Origin: Peribacillus folii
GTDB lineage: Bacteria; Bacillota; Bacilli; Bacillales; DSM-1321
Assembly (NCBI RefSeq): GCF_030271255.1
Contig: NZ_JASJOM010000010.1
Location: 1-64,000 of the forward strand
Direction of reading: 5' to 3'
Length of the DNA stretch: 64,000 bases
A model generated the notes under the pieces. That model saw only the letters and a program-made list of their open reading frames with translations, searched no databases and was not told where the DNA came from. A program made the translations under genes and the position numbers. The stretch's first letter is position 1. The number at the start of each line of letters is the position of its first letter. Positions 52,181-60,271 of this stretch are shown one piece after another.

Positions 52181-52226
52181 TTCTATCATCCTCCTTAAAG
52201 AATGTAAACTATCGCTCCCCCTTTAC

Positions 52227-52253
52227 ATACCCCAGAAAGTGGAAGGAATAAAC
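52227..52253 (-). promoter_or_regulatory. Sigma-B promoter of the stress gene at 51674-52180
   Basis: On the minus strand GTTTAT, 15 bases, GGGTAT: perfect -10 and near-perfect -35, 47 bases before the ATG. Confidence 0.8.
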
Positions 52254-52343
52254 GTCATGTAACAGGAAAGATTTTTAGAGTTAACACTTAGGAAGGAAGG
52301 GTATATATAATGATAGTATCCAAATATTTAGGAGGTTTTCTTT

Positions 52344-53408
52344 TTGCTCATCGAGTTACTTAAAGATTTAGTATCAATCGACAGTTCATCGAAAAAAGGA
52401 GCGAACGAAGCAGTTGAATACTGTGCGGACTGGCTTAAAAAACAAGGAATATACGTAAACGTAATCGTTAATAATGGGTATAGGATGCTCGTTAGCGAGA
52501 TTGGCCAAGGAGATAAGACCGTCATCTGGAATGGCCATGTCGATGTTGTCAGCGGAACTCCGGATCAATTCTTCCCACAAGTTCATGAAGGGCGCCTGTA
52601 TGGACGCGGGGCAGCCGATATGAAAGCAGGGGTTGCCGGAATGATGTGTGCATTCTCTGAACTGAAGGACATGAACCTAGGATTGAAGATTCAGTTGCAA
52701 ATAGTATCGGATGAAGAAACTGGAGGGTTGAACTGTTCTGGCTATTTAGCGAAACATGGTTATAGAGGGGACTTTGTGATTTGTGCGGAACCAACCCAAT
52801 TGGGAATTGGCCTTCAGGCAAAGGGTGCCCTGCGCCTTGATATTGAAGTTTCCGGTAAATCCGCACATGGAAGCCGCCCATGGGAGGGCGTGAATGCAAT
52901 CGAGAAGGCCTATGAACTCTATCAAAAAATAAAGGAGCTTCCTTTCACGAGGGATCATACTCCCCTTTACGACTCCCCCTCCATTAACCTAGCAAAAATA
53001 AAAGGCGGGGACGTCTATAACAAGGTACCGGATGCCTGCTTGCTCAGTCTGGATATCCGCTATCTCCCTACACAAACCATGGAGGAAGTCGTGACTCAAA
53101 TCGAAAGTGTGACGGGTAAGAATATTTTCATCAATATGTACAGCAAGCCAGTGAAAACGGAAGAGTCAGACCCATTCATCACACTGCTTCGTCCCGTCGT
53201 CCAAAGAAACATCAACCAAGATGCCGTGATTTTTGGGCAGCATGGTTCGGCTGATACCGTCTTTTTTGCCGCTTATGATATCCCAGCCATCGAATTCGGA
53301 CCAAAAGGAGAAAATTGGCATGGAGACAGGGAATGTGTTGATCTGGAATCGGTAGCCGTCTATCAAAAAATGCTAGTTGATTTTGCAACGGAATTCACTT
53401 TAGTTTAA
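52344..53408 (+). CDS. M20-family metallopeptidase (ArgE/DapE type)
   Basis: 354 aa dizinc amidohydrolase: WNGHVDVV (His ligand and Asp), GRGAADMKAGVAGMM (bridging Asp), SDEETGGL (catalytic Glu-Glu), ICAEPT (ligand) and a C-terminal HGSADTVFF/WHGDRE ligand region. The dimerisation domain lies about 165-270. Acts on N-acyl amino acids or succinyl-diaminopimelate-like substrates; which one is not decided. TTG start with AGGAGG 8 bases upstream. Divergent from the sigma-B stress gene. Confidence 0.82.
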   Translation: MLIELLKDLVSIDSSSKKGANEAVEYCADWLKKQGIYVNVIVNNGYRMLVSEIGQGDKTVIWNGHVDVVSGTPDQFFPQVHEGRLYGRGAADMKAGVAGMMCAFSELKDMNLGLKIQLQIVSDEETGGLNCSGYLAKHGYRGDFVICAEPTQLGIGLQAKGALRLDIEVSGKSAHGSRPWEGVNAIEKAYELYQKIKELPFTRDHTPLYDSPSINLAKIKGGDVYNKVPDACLLSLDIRYLPTQTMEEVVTQIESVTGKNIFINMYSKPVKTEESDPFITLLRPVVQRNINQDAVIFGQHGSADTVFFAAYDIPAIEFGPKGENWHGDRECVDLESVAVYQKMLVDFATEFTLV

Positions 53409-53425
53409 TAGTTTCATCATTTGAA

Positions 53426-53461
53426 GAAGGTGCTGCCTGCTTTTTGCAGACGGCATCTTTT
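53426..53461 (+). terminator. Terminator after the M20 peptidase
   Basis: AAGGTGCTGCCTGC, T5 loop, GCAGACGGCATC then T6. Confidence 0.65.
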
Positions 53462-54032
53462 TTAGGTCATCTACTTAATTGAATGACATCATCAGCTTAT
53501 CCATAATGAATAACTTAAAGTTTGATCAGCAGAATAGTATTCGAGCTCCAAGGCAGAGCTCATTAAAAAAAACGGCAAAGTCCACACCTTCAAATTTATG
53601 GGCAATCAGATTTCCACCCTTAGCGTCCTAATGATTCAGGGTAAACGGAATCTATCAAATCATTTAAAATGAATGCCCGACCTCACTCCCTCCCCATTCC
53701 ATCAATTATCACGCAATAATCCAGACATGATTTCGTAGCATCGGGTTACAAAAACACACAGGACTTTAAAACTAGTTGTAATACAACCAAATATTGTACA
53801 TTCAAACAAAATACGCCATTAAAATAGCTATAAAAGCTTTTAAACCGACATGATCATTCATTATAAAACATATCGAAACCTTCCCCAACCAAGTCCCTTT
53901 TGCCTAGTTAATATTACATTCATTTATCAACGGAAACTTTTTTGTAACACAATTACTATTCCACCGAAACATTATTGTCATATAGACCTGTTATTCTAAG
54001 TCTACGATTTAAAACAAAGGAGACTATTCATT
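53462..54032 (+). promoter_or_regulatory. 570-base gene-free region with the yocH-like promoter
   Basis: I see no gene here. The last 110 bases hold an extended -10 TGTTATTCT (53989-53997). Just upstream are two direct repeats of the form C(C/G)GAAAC-N4-TTGT(A/C)A at 53931-53947 and 53964-53980, exactly 33 bases apart. A large gene-free leader or upstream region is usual for cell-wall hydrolase genes, but I could not match a known riboswitch. Confidence 0.45.
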
Positions 54033-54593
54033 TTGAAAAAAATACTACTTCCAATTTTCACTGCTTTCTTCCTGGTATTTAGTTTTTCCGGAGTTTCATC
54101 GGCTGCTACTACTACATACAAAGTCAAAAGTGGCGACACACTATGGGGTATCGCCAATAAACATAATATAACAGTCAATCAACTCAAAAGTTGGAACAAC
54201 CTAAAAAAAGATAACATTCATCCAAAGCAAGTCCTAAAGGTTAAGAAGCCTTCTAGTTCTGCTAAACCAAAAGCTAAAACAACATCATCCACAGCCAAGA
54301 AATATAAAACGATCACGGTGAAGGCGACCGCGTACACAGCGAATTGTAAGGGCTGCAGCGGGATTACGGCAACAGGTCTAAACTTAAAGAAAAATCCTAA
54401 AGTAAAAGCCATTTCCGTCGATCCCAAGGTCATTCCGCTAGGAACGAAAGTTCATGTGGAAGGTTACGGTGAAGCCATCGCGGCAGATAAAGGCGGAGCA
54501 ATCAAAGGAAATAAAATTGACGTCTTCTACTCTTCTCACTCAAAAGCACTTGATTGGGGCAGAAAAACGGTAAAAGTCAAAGTGTATAAATAA
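54033..54593 (+). CDS. yocH: LysM/3D-domain cell-wall lytic enzyme (YocH-like)
   Basis: 186 aa secreted protein: signal peptide (1-24, ending SSAA), one LysM domain (about 28-71, YKVKSGDTLWGIANKHNITVNQLKSWN), Ser/Lys-rich linker, and a C-terminal 3D domain (about 93-186) with VKATAYTA, the catalytic-type Asp pair in ISVDPKVIPLGTKV and ADKGGAIKGNKIDVF. Same plan as B. subtilis YocH but with one LysM instead of two. Digests or remodels peptidoglycan. TTG start with AAGGAG 10 bases upstream. Confidence 0.85.
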   Translation: MKKILLPIFTAFFLVFSFSGVSSAATTTYKVKSGDTLWGIANKHNITVNQLKSWNNLKKDNIHPKQVLKVKKPSSSAKPKAKTTSSTAKKYKTITVKATAYTANCKGCSGITATGLNLKKNPKVKAISVDPKVIPLGTKVHVEGYGEAIAADKGGAIKGNKIDVFYSSHSKALDWGRKTVKVKVYK

Positions 54594-54596
54594 ATA

Positions 54597-54637
54597 AGAA
54601 AAGATCAGCCCGAAAACTTTCGGGCTGATCTTTTCTT
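54597..54637 (+). terminator. Terminator after yocH
   Basis: Near-perfect long stem AGAAAAGATCAGCCCGAAA / TTTCGGGCTGATCTTTTCT. Confidence 0.9.
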
Positions 54638-54749
54638 ATTCCCTAACTTCAACCTTTTTAAACCACCTGCATGTCCTTGTAGAATAAGTATTTACTGAAA
54701 ATTACGACAATGTTATGATGGGTACATCTTACAAAAAGAGGTGTTCACT

Positions 54750-55661
54750 TTGAATATTGTCATTATGGGGGCCGGGGCACTCGGCTGCTACTTCGGGGGC
54801 CGATTGCAGCAGGCAGGACAGCAAGTTCAATATCTGGTCAGGAAAAACCGTGCCAGACAATTGAAGGAAAACGGCATTGCGATAACCAGCCCTCATGGAA
54901 ACTGCCAATTTAACGAACTTCAAATCTTTGAGAACGTGCATGATATCGAAAAAGCAGATTTGGTCATTCTCGCCGTTAAAGGGCAGCATTTGCAAGGCAC
55001 CCTCGCCGATTTAAAGGTGCTTGTTGAAAACGGCGCCAAGGTCCTGCCGCTTTTGAATGGATTAGAGCATATATCCATTTTACAGGATGAACTCGGTGAG
55101 GAAGCCGTGCTCGGAGGCAGTGCCTTTATCATTGCCACCCTTGATGAAAGGGGGCATATCATTCATTCAAATGAGAATCACGACTTAATTTTTGGTGCGC
55201 TTCACCCGTCACAAGCAAAGGTATGCGATGACTTTGAACAAGCTGCAAAATCAGCTATCATGTCGGTAAACAGGACGGAAAACATTCTAATCAGGATGTG
55301 GATTAAATATATGTTCATCACCGCCTTCTCCGGTGTAACTACCGCAGCCAACCTCCCTATCGGCGCGATACGGAGATTTCCGGAAAGCAACGGGTTACTG
55401 GAAGATGCCCTTATTGAAATGATGGAACTTGCCAACGCTTATGATATCGGGATAACCAGGCAGAACGTTGCTCAGGCTTTGGAGAATATGGCAGGTTTAG
55501 CCGAGGAATCCACTTCCTCCATGCATCAGGATCGCCGGAAAGGCCTAACGCTCGAAGTGGAACATTTACAAGGCGGCGCGCTGCGTCTTGCTGACAAGGT
55601 CGGATTGGAGCTTCCCGTGATCGGAACGCTTTATGCCCTCATAAAACCATTTGAAAATTGA
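54750..55661 (+). CDS. panE: 2-dehydropantoate 2-reductase
   Basis: NADPH-dependent reduction of ketopantoate to pantoate in coenzyme A synthesis. 303 aa: N-terminal Rossmann motif VIMGAGALGCYFGGRL, AVKGQHL, LLNGLEHISIL, the catalytic Lys in RMWIKYMFITAFSGVTTA and the C-terminal SSMHQDRRKGLTLEVEHLQGG. TTG at 54750 is chosen (AGAGGTG 6 bases upstream, family-like start MNIVIMGAG). Monocistronic. Confidence 0.9.
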   Translation: MNIVIMGAGALGCYFGGRLQQAGQQVQYLVRKNRARQLKENGIAITSPHGNCQFNELQIFENVHDIEKADLVILAVKGQHLQGTLADLKVLVENGAKVLPLLNGLEHISILQDELGEEAVLGGSAFIIATLDERGHIIHSNENHDLIFGALHPSQAKVCDDFEQAAKSAIMSVNRTENILIRMWIKYMFITAFSGVTTAANLPIGAIRRFPESNGLLEDALIEMMELANAYDIGITRQNVAQALENMAGLAEESTSSMHQDRRKGLTLEVEHLQGGALRLADKVGLELPVIGTLYALIKPFEN

Positions 55662-55668
55662 CTTTATG

Positions 55669-55696
55669 ATACCGGTATTCAGCCGGTATTTTTTTT
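55669..55696 (+). terminator. Terminator after panE
   Basis: ATACCGG, loop, CCGGTAT followed by T7. Confidence 0.8.
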
Positions 55697-55817
55697 ATGG
55701 CAGTTCCGCCCTCCCTTCCTTCTCCTCTATGTCCCCTTAAGACCAAAAAGACCTAAAAGAACAATATCACCAAAAGAATATTCCAGCTCCTTCTTCTGTT
55801 ACACTGAACCCAAGTTA

Positions 55818-55831
55818 AGTAAGCGCTATCA
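55818..55831 (+). promoter_or_regulatory. cre-like site before dctP
   Basis: AGTAAGCGCTATCA matches TGWAARCGYTWNCW except the first base. It lies 22 bases before the ATG, between promoter and SD, where CcpA would block transcription. Confidence 0.55.
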
Positions 55832-55852
55832 TATAATAAAGGAGAATGCCTC

Positions 55853-57121
55853 ATGAAACTATTAAAAAATTTAACGGTTCAGGTCATCATCGGTATCATT
55901 CTGGGGATAACGGTCGGTTTCTTTTTCCCTGCTTTTGGTGAACAGCTGAAGATATTGGCTGACTTATTCATCAAAATGATAAAAATGGTCATTGCACCGA
56001 TCATCTTCTTAACCGTCGTAATCGGAATAGGCGGTATGGGTGATATGAAAAAGGTTGGCCGCATCGGCGGAAAGGCTTTGCTCTACTTTGAAATCGTAAC
56101 CACTTTTGCCCTGGCCATCGGAATCATCGTAGTCAATCTGCTCGGCCCCGGTAAAGGCTTTAACATCGACTCAGTCGAAGGCGGTGATGTATCACAATAT
56201 ACGACAGCCGCATCTGAAACGGAACATGGCGCGATCGCCTTCATATCCAATATCATTCCTGATAATGCCGTTGCGGCAATGGCTGGCGGTGATCTGCTTC
56301 CTATCCTCTTCTTTGCCGTTCTGTTCGGTTTATCCATGGCTGCCATGGGTCCGAAAGTACAGCCAGTTGTTTCCTTCCTTCAGCATATCGCCGATATTTT
56401 CTTTGGCATCGTCAGTATGATCATGAAGGTCTCGCCATTGGCTGCCTTCGGGGCAATGGCATATACCATCGGAAAATTTGGACTCGGCTCTTTAAGTTCA
56501 CTGGGGCAATTGATGGGGAGCGTGTATATCACCATGGCCCTGTTCATCGTTCTTGTCCTTGGCACGATCGCTAAAATCTATGGCTTTAATATTTTCAAAT
56601 TCATTGCCTATTTAAAAGAAGAAATCCTCTTAGTGTTAGGAACCTCTTCTTCCGAATCCGCTCTGCCAAGCGTGATGAAAAAACTGGAGAAATACGGCTG
56701 TTCAAAATCGGTGGTCGGTTTGGTGGTGCCAACTGGTTATTCTTTCAACCTTGATGGCACATCCATCTACTTATCCATGGCAGCCATTTTCATCGCCCAG
56801 GCCTATGGTGTGGATTTAAGCATATGGCAGGAATTGACGCTTCTGGGTATTTTGATGTTAACCTCCAAAGGAGCTGCCGGTGTAACCGGCTCTGGATTCA
56901 TTACCCTTGCTGCAACCTTGGCCGCTTTCCCGATGATTCCCGTAGAAGGGATGGCCCTGCTGCTGGGAGTCGACCGCTTCATGTCTGAAGCGCGTGCCAT
57001 CACGAATCTTATCGGCAACAGTGTCGCCACGGTGGTCATCTCCAAATCCGAAGGTGAATTCAATCCAAATCATGCCCTCTCCGATAATATTGGTGAAGTG
57101 GCCGTATCAGCGGAAAAATAA
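55853..57121 (+). CDS. dctP: Dicarboxylate/amino acid:cation symporter (DctP/GltP family)
   Basis: 422 aa DAACS-family transporter with eight helices and two re-entrant loops: [19 protein letters not shown], the serine-rich loop [47 protein letters not shown] and [26 protein letters not shown]. These match C4-dicarboxylate (DctA-type) carriers best; glutamate is the alternative. Own transcription unit with a cre-like site. Confidence 0.88.
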   Translation: MKLLKNLTVQVIIGIILGITVGFFFPAFGEQLKILADLFIKMIKMVIAPIIFLTVVIGIGGMGDMKKVGRIGGKALLYFEIVTTFALAIGIIVVNLLGPGKGFNIDSVEGGDVSQYTTAASETEHGAIAFISNIIPDNAVAAMAGGDLLPILFFAVLFGLSMAAMGPKVQPVVSFLQHIADIFFGIVSMIMKVSPLAAFGAMAYTIGKFGLGSLSSLGQLMGSVYITMALFIVLVLGTIAKIYGFNIFKFIAYLKEEILLVLGTSSSESALPSVMKKLEKYGCSKSVVGLVVPTGYSFNLDGTSIYLSMAAIFIAQAYGVDLSIWQELTLLGILMLTSKGAAGVTGSGFITLAATLAAFPMIPVEGMALLLGVDRFMSEARAITNLIGNSVATVVISKSEGEFNPNHALSDNIGEVAVSAEK

Positions 57122-57139
57122 ATGGACATACGAAAAAGG

Positions 57140-57171
57140 AGGAGGAGAGCAATGCTTGCCCCTCTTTTTTA
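57140..57171 (+). terminator. Terminator after dctP
   Basis: GAGG-GCAA / TTGC-CCTC with a short loop, followed by T6; imperfect stem. Confidence 0.5.
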
Positions 57172-57222
57172 TGACTTTCTAAAAAAAGCCAATCAAATTA
57201 ATTTCGTAATCAAGATAAAGTG

Positions 57223-57255
57223 TTTATACTTTTACCTAACAGGTAAAAGTATAAA
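57223..57255. promoter_or_regulatory. 33-bp perfect palindrome upstream of gabD
   Basis: TTTATACTTTTACCT, spacer AAC, AGGTAAAAGTATAAA: two 15-base arms without mismatch, 56 bases before the gabD ATG. Its left arm overlaps a -10-like TATACT (57225-57230), 17 bases from TTTCGT. It has no T-run and is best read as a repressor operator. Confidence 0.7.
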
Positions 57256-57310
57256 GTTGAAAGTTTCATTTAGTAGTTTGATGGATTAAACCAAAATGGG
57301 AGGTTTTATC

Positions 57311-58729
57311 ATGAAAGATTACGGATTATTGATTAATGGTGAGTGGTCGGATTTTGGATTGGATAAAATTGAAGTGACGAATCCAGCAACGAATGAAGTC
57401 GTCGCCACCGTTCCAAAAGGCGGCGCAGTGGAAGCGGCGAAGGCCGCTGATGCTGCACATGAAGCCTTTCCCGATTGGGCAGCGCGATCTGTCTACGAAC
57501 GGGCTGAATTAATTTGGAAATGGCATCGATTGATTGATGATAATAAAGAAGAATTGGCTAAGATCATGACGGAGGAACAAGGAAAACCATTTAATGAAGC
57601 GTTTGGTGAAATGACATATGCCAACGGATTTTTGTCTTGGTACGCGGAAGAAGGAAAACGCGTGTATGGCGAAACGATACCTCCCTCCGTTTCCAACAAG
57701 CGACTCTTCGTGACCAAACAGCCAGTCGGAGTCGTGGCTGTCATTACCCCATGGAACTTCCCAGCAGCGATGATCACCAGGAAAGTGGCGCCCGCCCTTG
57801 CTGTAGGCTGTACCGTCGTCATTAAACCCGCTAACCTGACGCCAATCACCGCCTTAAAGATGGCTGAATTGGCTGAAGAAGCCGGCATTCCAAAAGGGGT
57901 CATCAATGTTGTGACAGGCAAATCAGCTGAAATCGGGGAAACTTGGCTTCAAGATGCAAGAGTTCGCAAATTGACGTTCACCGGTTCTACAGAGGTCGGG
58001 AAAACCTTAATGAAAGGATCGGCCGACACGGTCAAGAAAATCTCGCTTGAGCTCGGAGGCCATGCCCCAGCAATCGTTCTTGAGGATGCTAACCTTGATA
58101 AAGCGGTTGATGGCATCATTAGCTCCAAATTCAGGAATGCCGGGCAAACGTGCGTCTGTTCCAATCGCATTTATGTCCACGAAGCCATTCAAGAAGCCTT
58201 CATCGAAAAGCTCGTTGCCAAGGTCAAGGAACTTAAGGTTGGAAACGGAATGGAGGATGGCGTCGATATCGGGCCGCTCATCGACCAAAATGCTGTGGAT
58301 AAGGTTCAAAAACAAATTGATGAAGCGATAAACAGCGGAGCTAAGCTTGAAGCAGGCGGGAAAGCCATCGGCGGCCTTTTCCTTGAACCTACTGTCCTAT
58401 CCAACATTGATGACAACATGCTTTGCATGAAGGAAGAAACGTTCGGACCATTGGCTCCCATCACCTCCTTCAAGACGGATGAAGAGGCAATCAAGAGGGC
58501 TAATGACTCCATTTTCGGATTGGCAGCATACGTCTTCACTGAAAATATCACCAAAGGCATCCAAATCACCGAAGCACTTGAATTTGGTATTGTCGGTTTG
58601 AATGATGGGCTTCCATCCGTTCCCCAAGCACCATTTGGCGGTTTCAAACAAAGCGGACTTGGCCGTGAAGGCGGCCACCAAGGCATCGAGGAATACCTGG
58701 AAGTGAAATACATTTCTCTAGGCTTGTAA
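57311..58729 (+). CDS. gabD: Succinate-semialdehyde dehydrogenase-like aldehyde dehydrogenase (GabD)
   Basis: 472 aa NAD(P)-ALDH: ITPWNFPAAMITRKVAPALAVG, Glu in ISLELGGHAPAIV, catalytic Cys in RNAGQTCVCSNRIYVHE (the CVC of the GabD group) and GLNDGLPSVPQAPFGGFKQSG at the end. These favour succinate semialdehyde or glutarate semialdehyde as substrate. GGGAGG before the ATG at 57311. Single gene behind a long palindromic operator, with no gabT or gabR next to it. Confidence 0.85.
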   Translation: MKDYGLLINGEWSDFGLDKIEVTNPATNEVVATVPKGGAVEAAKAADAAHEAFPDWAARSVYERAELIWKWHRLIDDNKEELAKIMTEEQGKPFNEAFGEMTYANGFLSWYAEEGKRVYGETIPPSVSNKRLFVTKQPVGVVAVITPWNFPAAMITRKVAPALAVGCTVVIKPANLTPITALKMAELAEEAGIPKGVINVVTGKSAEIGETWLQDARVRKLTFTGSTEVGKTLMKGSADTVKKISLELGGHAPAIVLEDANLDKAVDGIISSKFRNAGQTCVCSNRIYVHEAIQEAFIEKLVAKVKELKVGNGMEDGVDIGPLIDQNAVDKVQKQIDEAINSGAKLEAGGKAIGGLFLEPTVLSNIDDNMLCMKEETFGPLAPITSFKTDEEAIKRANDSIFGLAAYVFTENITKGIQITEALEFGIVGLNDGLPSVPQAPFGGFKQSGLGREGGHQGIEEYLEVKYISLGL

Positions 58730-58744
58730 TCTTTTAATGAGAAA

Positions 58745-58777
58745 GGGACCAGCTCATATGAGCTGGTCCCCCTTTTT
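58745..58777. terminator. Bidirectional terminator between gabD and the AI-2E-type gene
   Basis: GGGACCAGCTC-ATAT-GAGCTGGTCCC followed by T6. Confidence 0.85.
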
Positions 58778-59884
58778 TCATTCCAATATCTCTTCTTCAA
58801 GCTTTTCCTCTTTACGGATCCTGATCAATTTCACGATATTCAGCACGATCGTTTTAACGACGGAATAAGTCGGAACTGCCAAAATCATCCCGATGATACC
58901 GGCTATGTTTCCGGCCACGAGCAAAAGGATGATGATCGTAAGCGGATGTGTGTTCAATTTTTTCCCGATCACCAATGGCGAAATGACATTGCCATCCAGC
59001 TGCTGGATGATCGTTACAACGAGTATGACCAATAACGCCTGGGTCGGCGAATGGATTAACCCCACAATGACTGCCGGAGCTACCCCGATGAAAGGCCCAA
59101 CATACGGAATGATGTTCGTAACGGCTCCAATCAGCGCAAATAGGAAGGCATAAGGCAGATCAATGATCAAATAACCAATGAATGTGCCAATTCCTACAAA
59201 CATGCAAACAAGCATCTGTCCCTGTATGTAAGTGGTAAGCGTTTCCCCCGTTTCCTGAAGAACGGTCAAGGCCGGCTTCCTATATCCAACCGGTACGAAT
59301 TTCATGATCGCGCTCGGAAGCTTATCTCCATCCTTCAACATATAAAACAGGATGAATGGAACCGTCACGACCACTAATGTAATGTTCGTGACTACACTGA
59401 ATATGGAAGATAGGCTGTTCGTGATATTGGTAGGTAAATCAGTCAAATATTTTTGCAGCGAATCTCCTACTTTTTGCAAATCTACATAATCTTGTTCCAT
59501 CGTCCACAAGAACCATTTTGACTGTGCCGAATCTTCAATGAACTTCCTTGTTTGATTGAAATAGTCAGGAAGGTTATTAATCAAATCGGTAACCTGTTTG
59601 GATAGGGATGGCCCAACAAGTCCAACCAACAAACTGATCAAACCAAGGAAGAATACATATAGCAATAATATCGCCAATCCCCTTGGCACTCGTCTTTTGG
59701 CGAGGAAATCCACAGTTGGATTGAACAAAAAGTAGAGAAAGCCCGAAATCAAAATGGGGAAAAACAACGTTGAAGTAAAGATCACAATTGGTTCAAAGAG
59801 GAAAGAAATCTTTGTACCAACATAAAAAAGTAAAGATAATAATAATAACTCTAACGTCCAAAAATGCAGTTTTGTTTTGAACAA
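58778..59884 (-). CDS. AI-2E family transporter
   Basis: A 368-residue polytopic membrane protein of the PF01594 (AI-2E transporter/TqsA) family. Eight hydrophobic segments; conserved TVPFILFYMLKDG in the middle, IIDLPYAFLFALIGAVTNIIPYVGPFIG and GNVISPLVIGKKLNTHPLTIIILLLVAG. Members export diverse small molecules or act as Na+/H+ antiporters; the name does not prove an AI-2 role. TTG start with GGAGGAGA upstream. The 387 bases beyond it to 60271 hold only a terminator. Confidence 0.82.
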   Translation of the reverse strand: MFKTKLHFWTLELLLLSLLFYVGTKISFLFEPIVIFTSTLFFPILISGFLYFLFNPTVDFLAKRRVPRGLAILLLYVFFLGLISLLVGLVGPSLSKQVTDLINNLPDYFNQTRKFIEDSAQSKWFLWTMEQDYVDLQKVGDSLQKYLTDLPTNITNSLSSIFSVVTNITLVVVTVPFILFYMLKDGDKLPSAIMKFVPVGYRKPALTVLQETGETLTTYIQGQMLVCMFVGIGTFIGYLIIDLPYAFLFALIGAVTNIIPYVGPFIGVAPAVIVGLIHSPTQALLVILVVTIIQQLDGNVISPLVIGKKLNTHPLTIIILLLVAGNIAGIIGMILAVPTYSVVKTIVLNIVKLIRIRKEEKLEEEILE

Positions 59885-60239
59885 ATTATCTCCTCCACTA
59901 TAGCCATTCTATCTACCCTTTTTTCTATGGAAACGAAATCATTCGAAGAAAACCTATGTATGAAAATCGTTCATTGTTAGCAGTTTACCATATTTCAATA
60001 ACTTGAATGTATAATTTAATGCAAAAATAAAAGAAACCTCCCACGATTCCTTTCCCTTTCCTTATCAGGTTCAACCATTTTCTCACATGTTTCGTATTTT
60101 CAAAGAAAGGAATTATCAGGACAGTTTCCGGTGCCTGTATCTCCTAAGATTCATTTTAACACCCCGCCTGCTTACCCGCCAGCAATACCCAAATGGAAGT
60201 TGATAGGTTTCCATGCTTAAAAGAGAATACGGACCGAAT

Positions 60240-60266
60240 AAAAAACCCTGCTATAAGCAGGGCTTT
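60240..60266 (-). terminator. Terminator of the acetyl-CoA hydrolase/transferase gene
   Basis: AGCCCTGCT-TAT-AGCAGGGTT followed by T5 on the minus strand. Confidence 0.8.
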
Positions 60267-60271
60267 CACGA

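Noticed and set aside
53462..54032. c-di-AMP (ydaO) riboswitch before the yocH-like gene
   Set aside because: Known to precede cell-wall hydrolases in bacilli, but I could not find the conserved blocks of that class in this region.
55832..55837. TATAAT as -10 of dctP
   Set aside because: It lies only 15 bases before the ATG, leaving no room for a start site and SD; the promoter must be further upstream.
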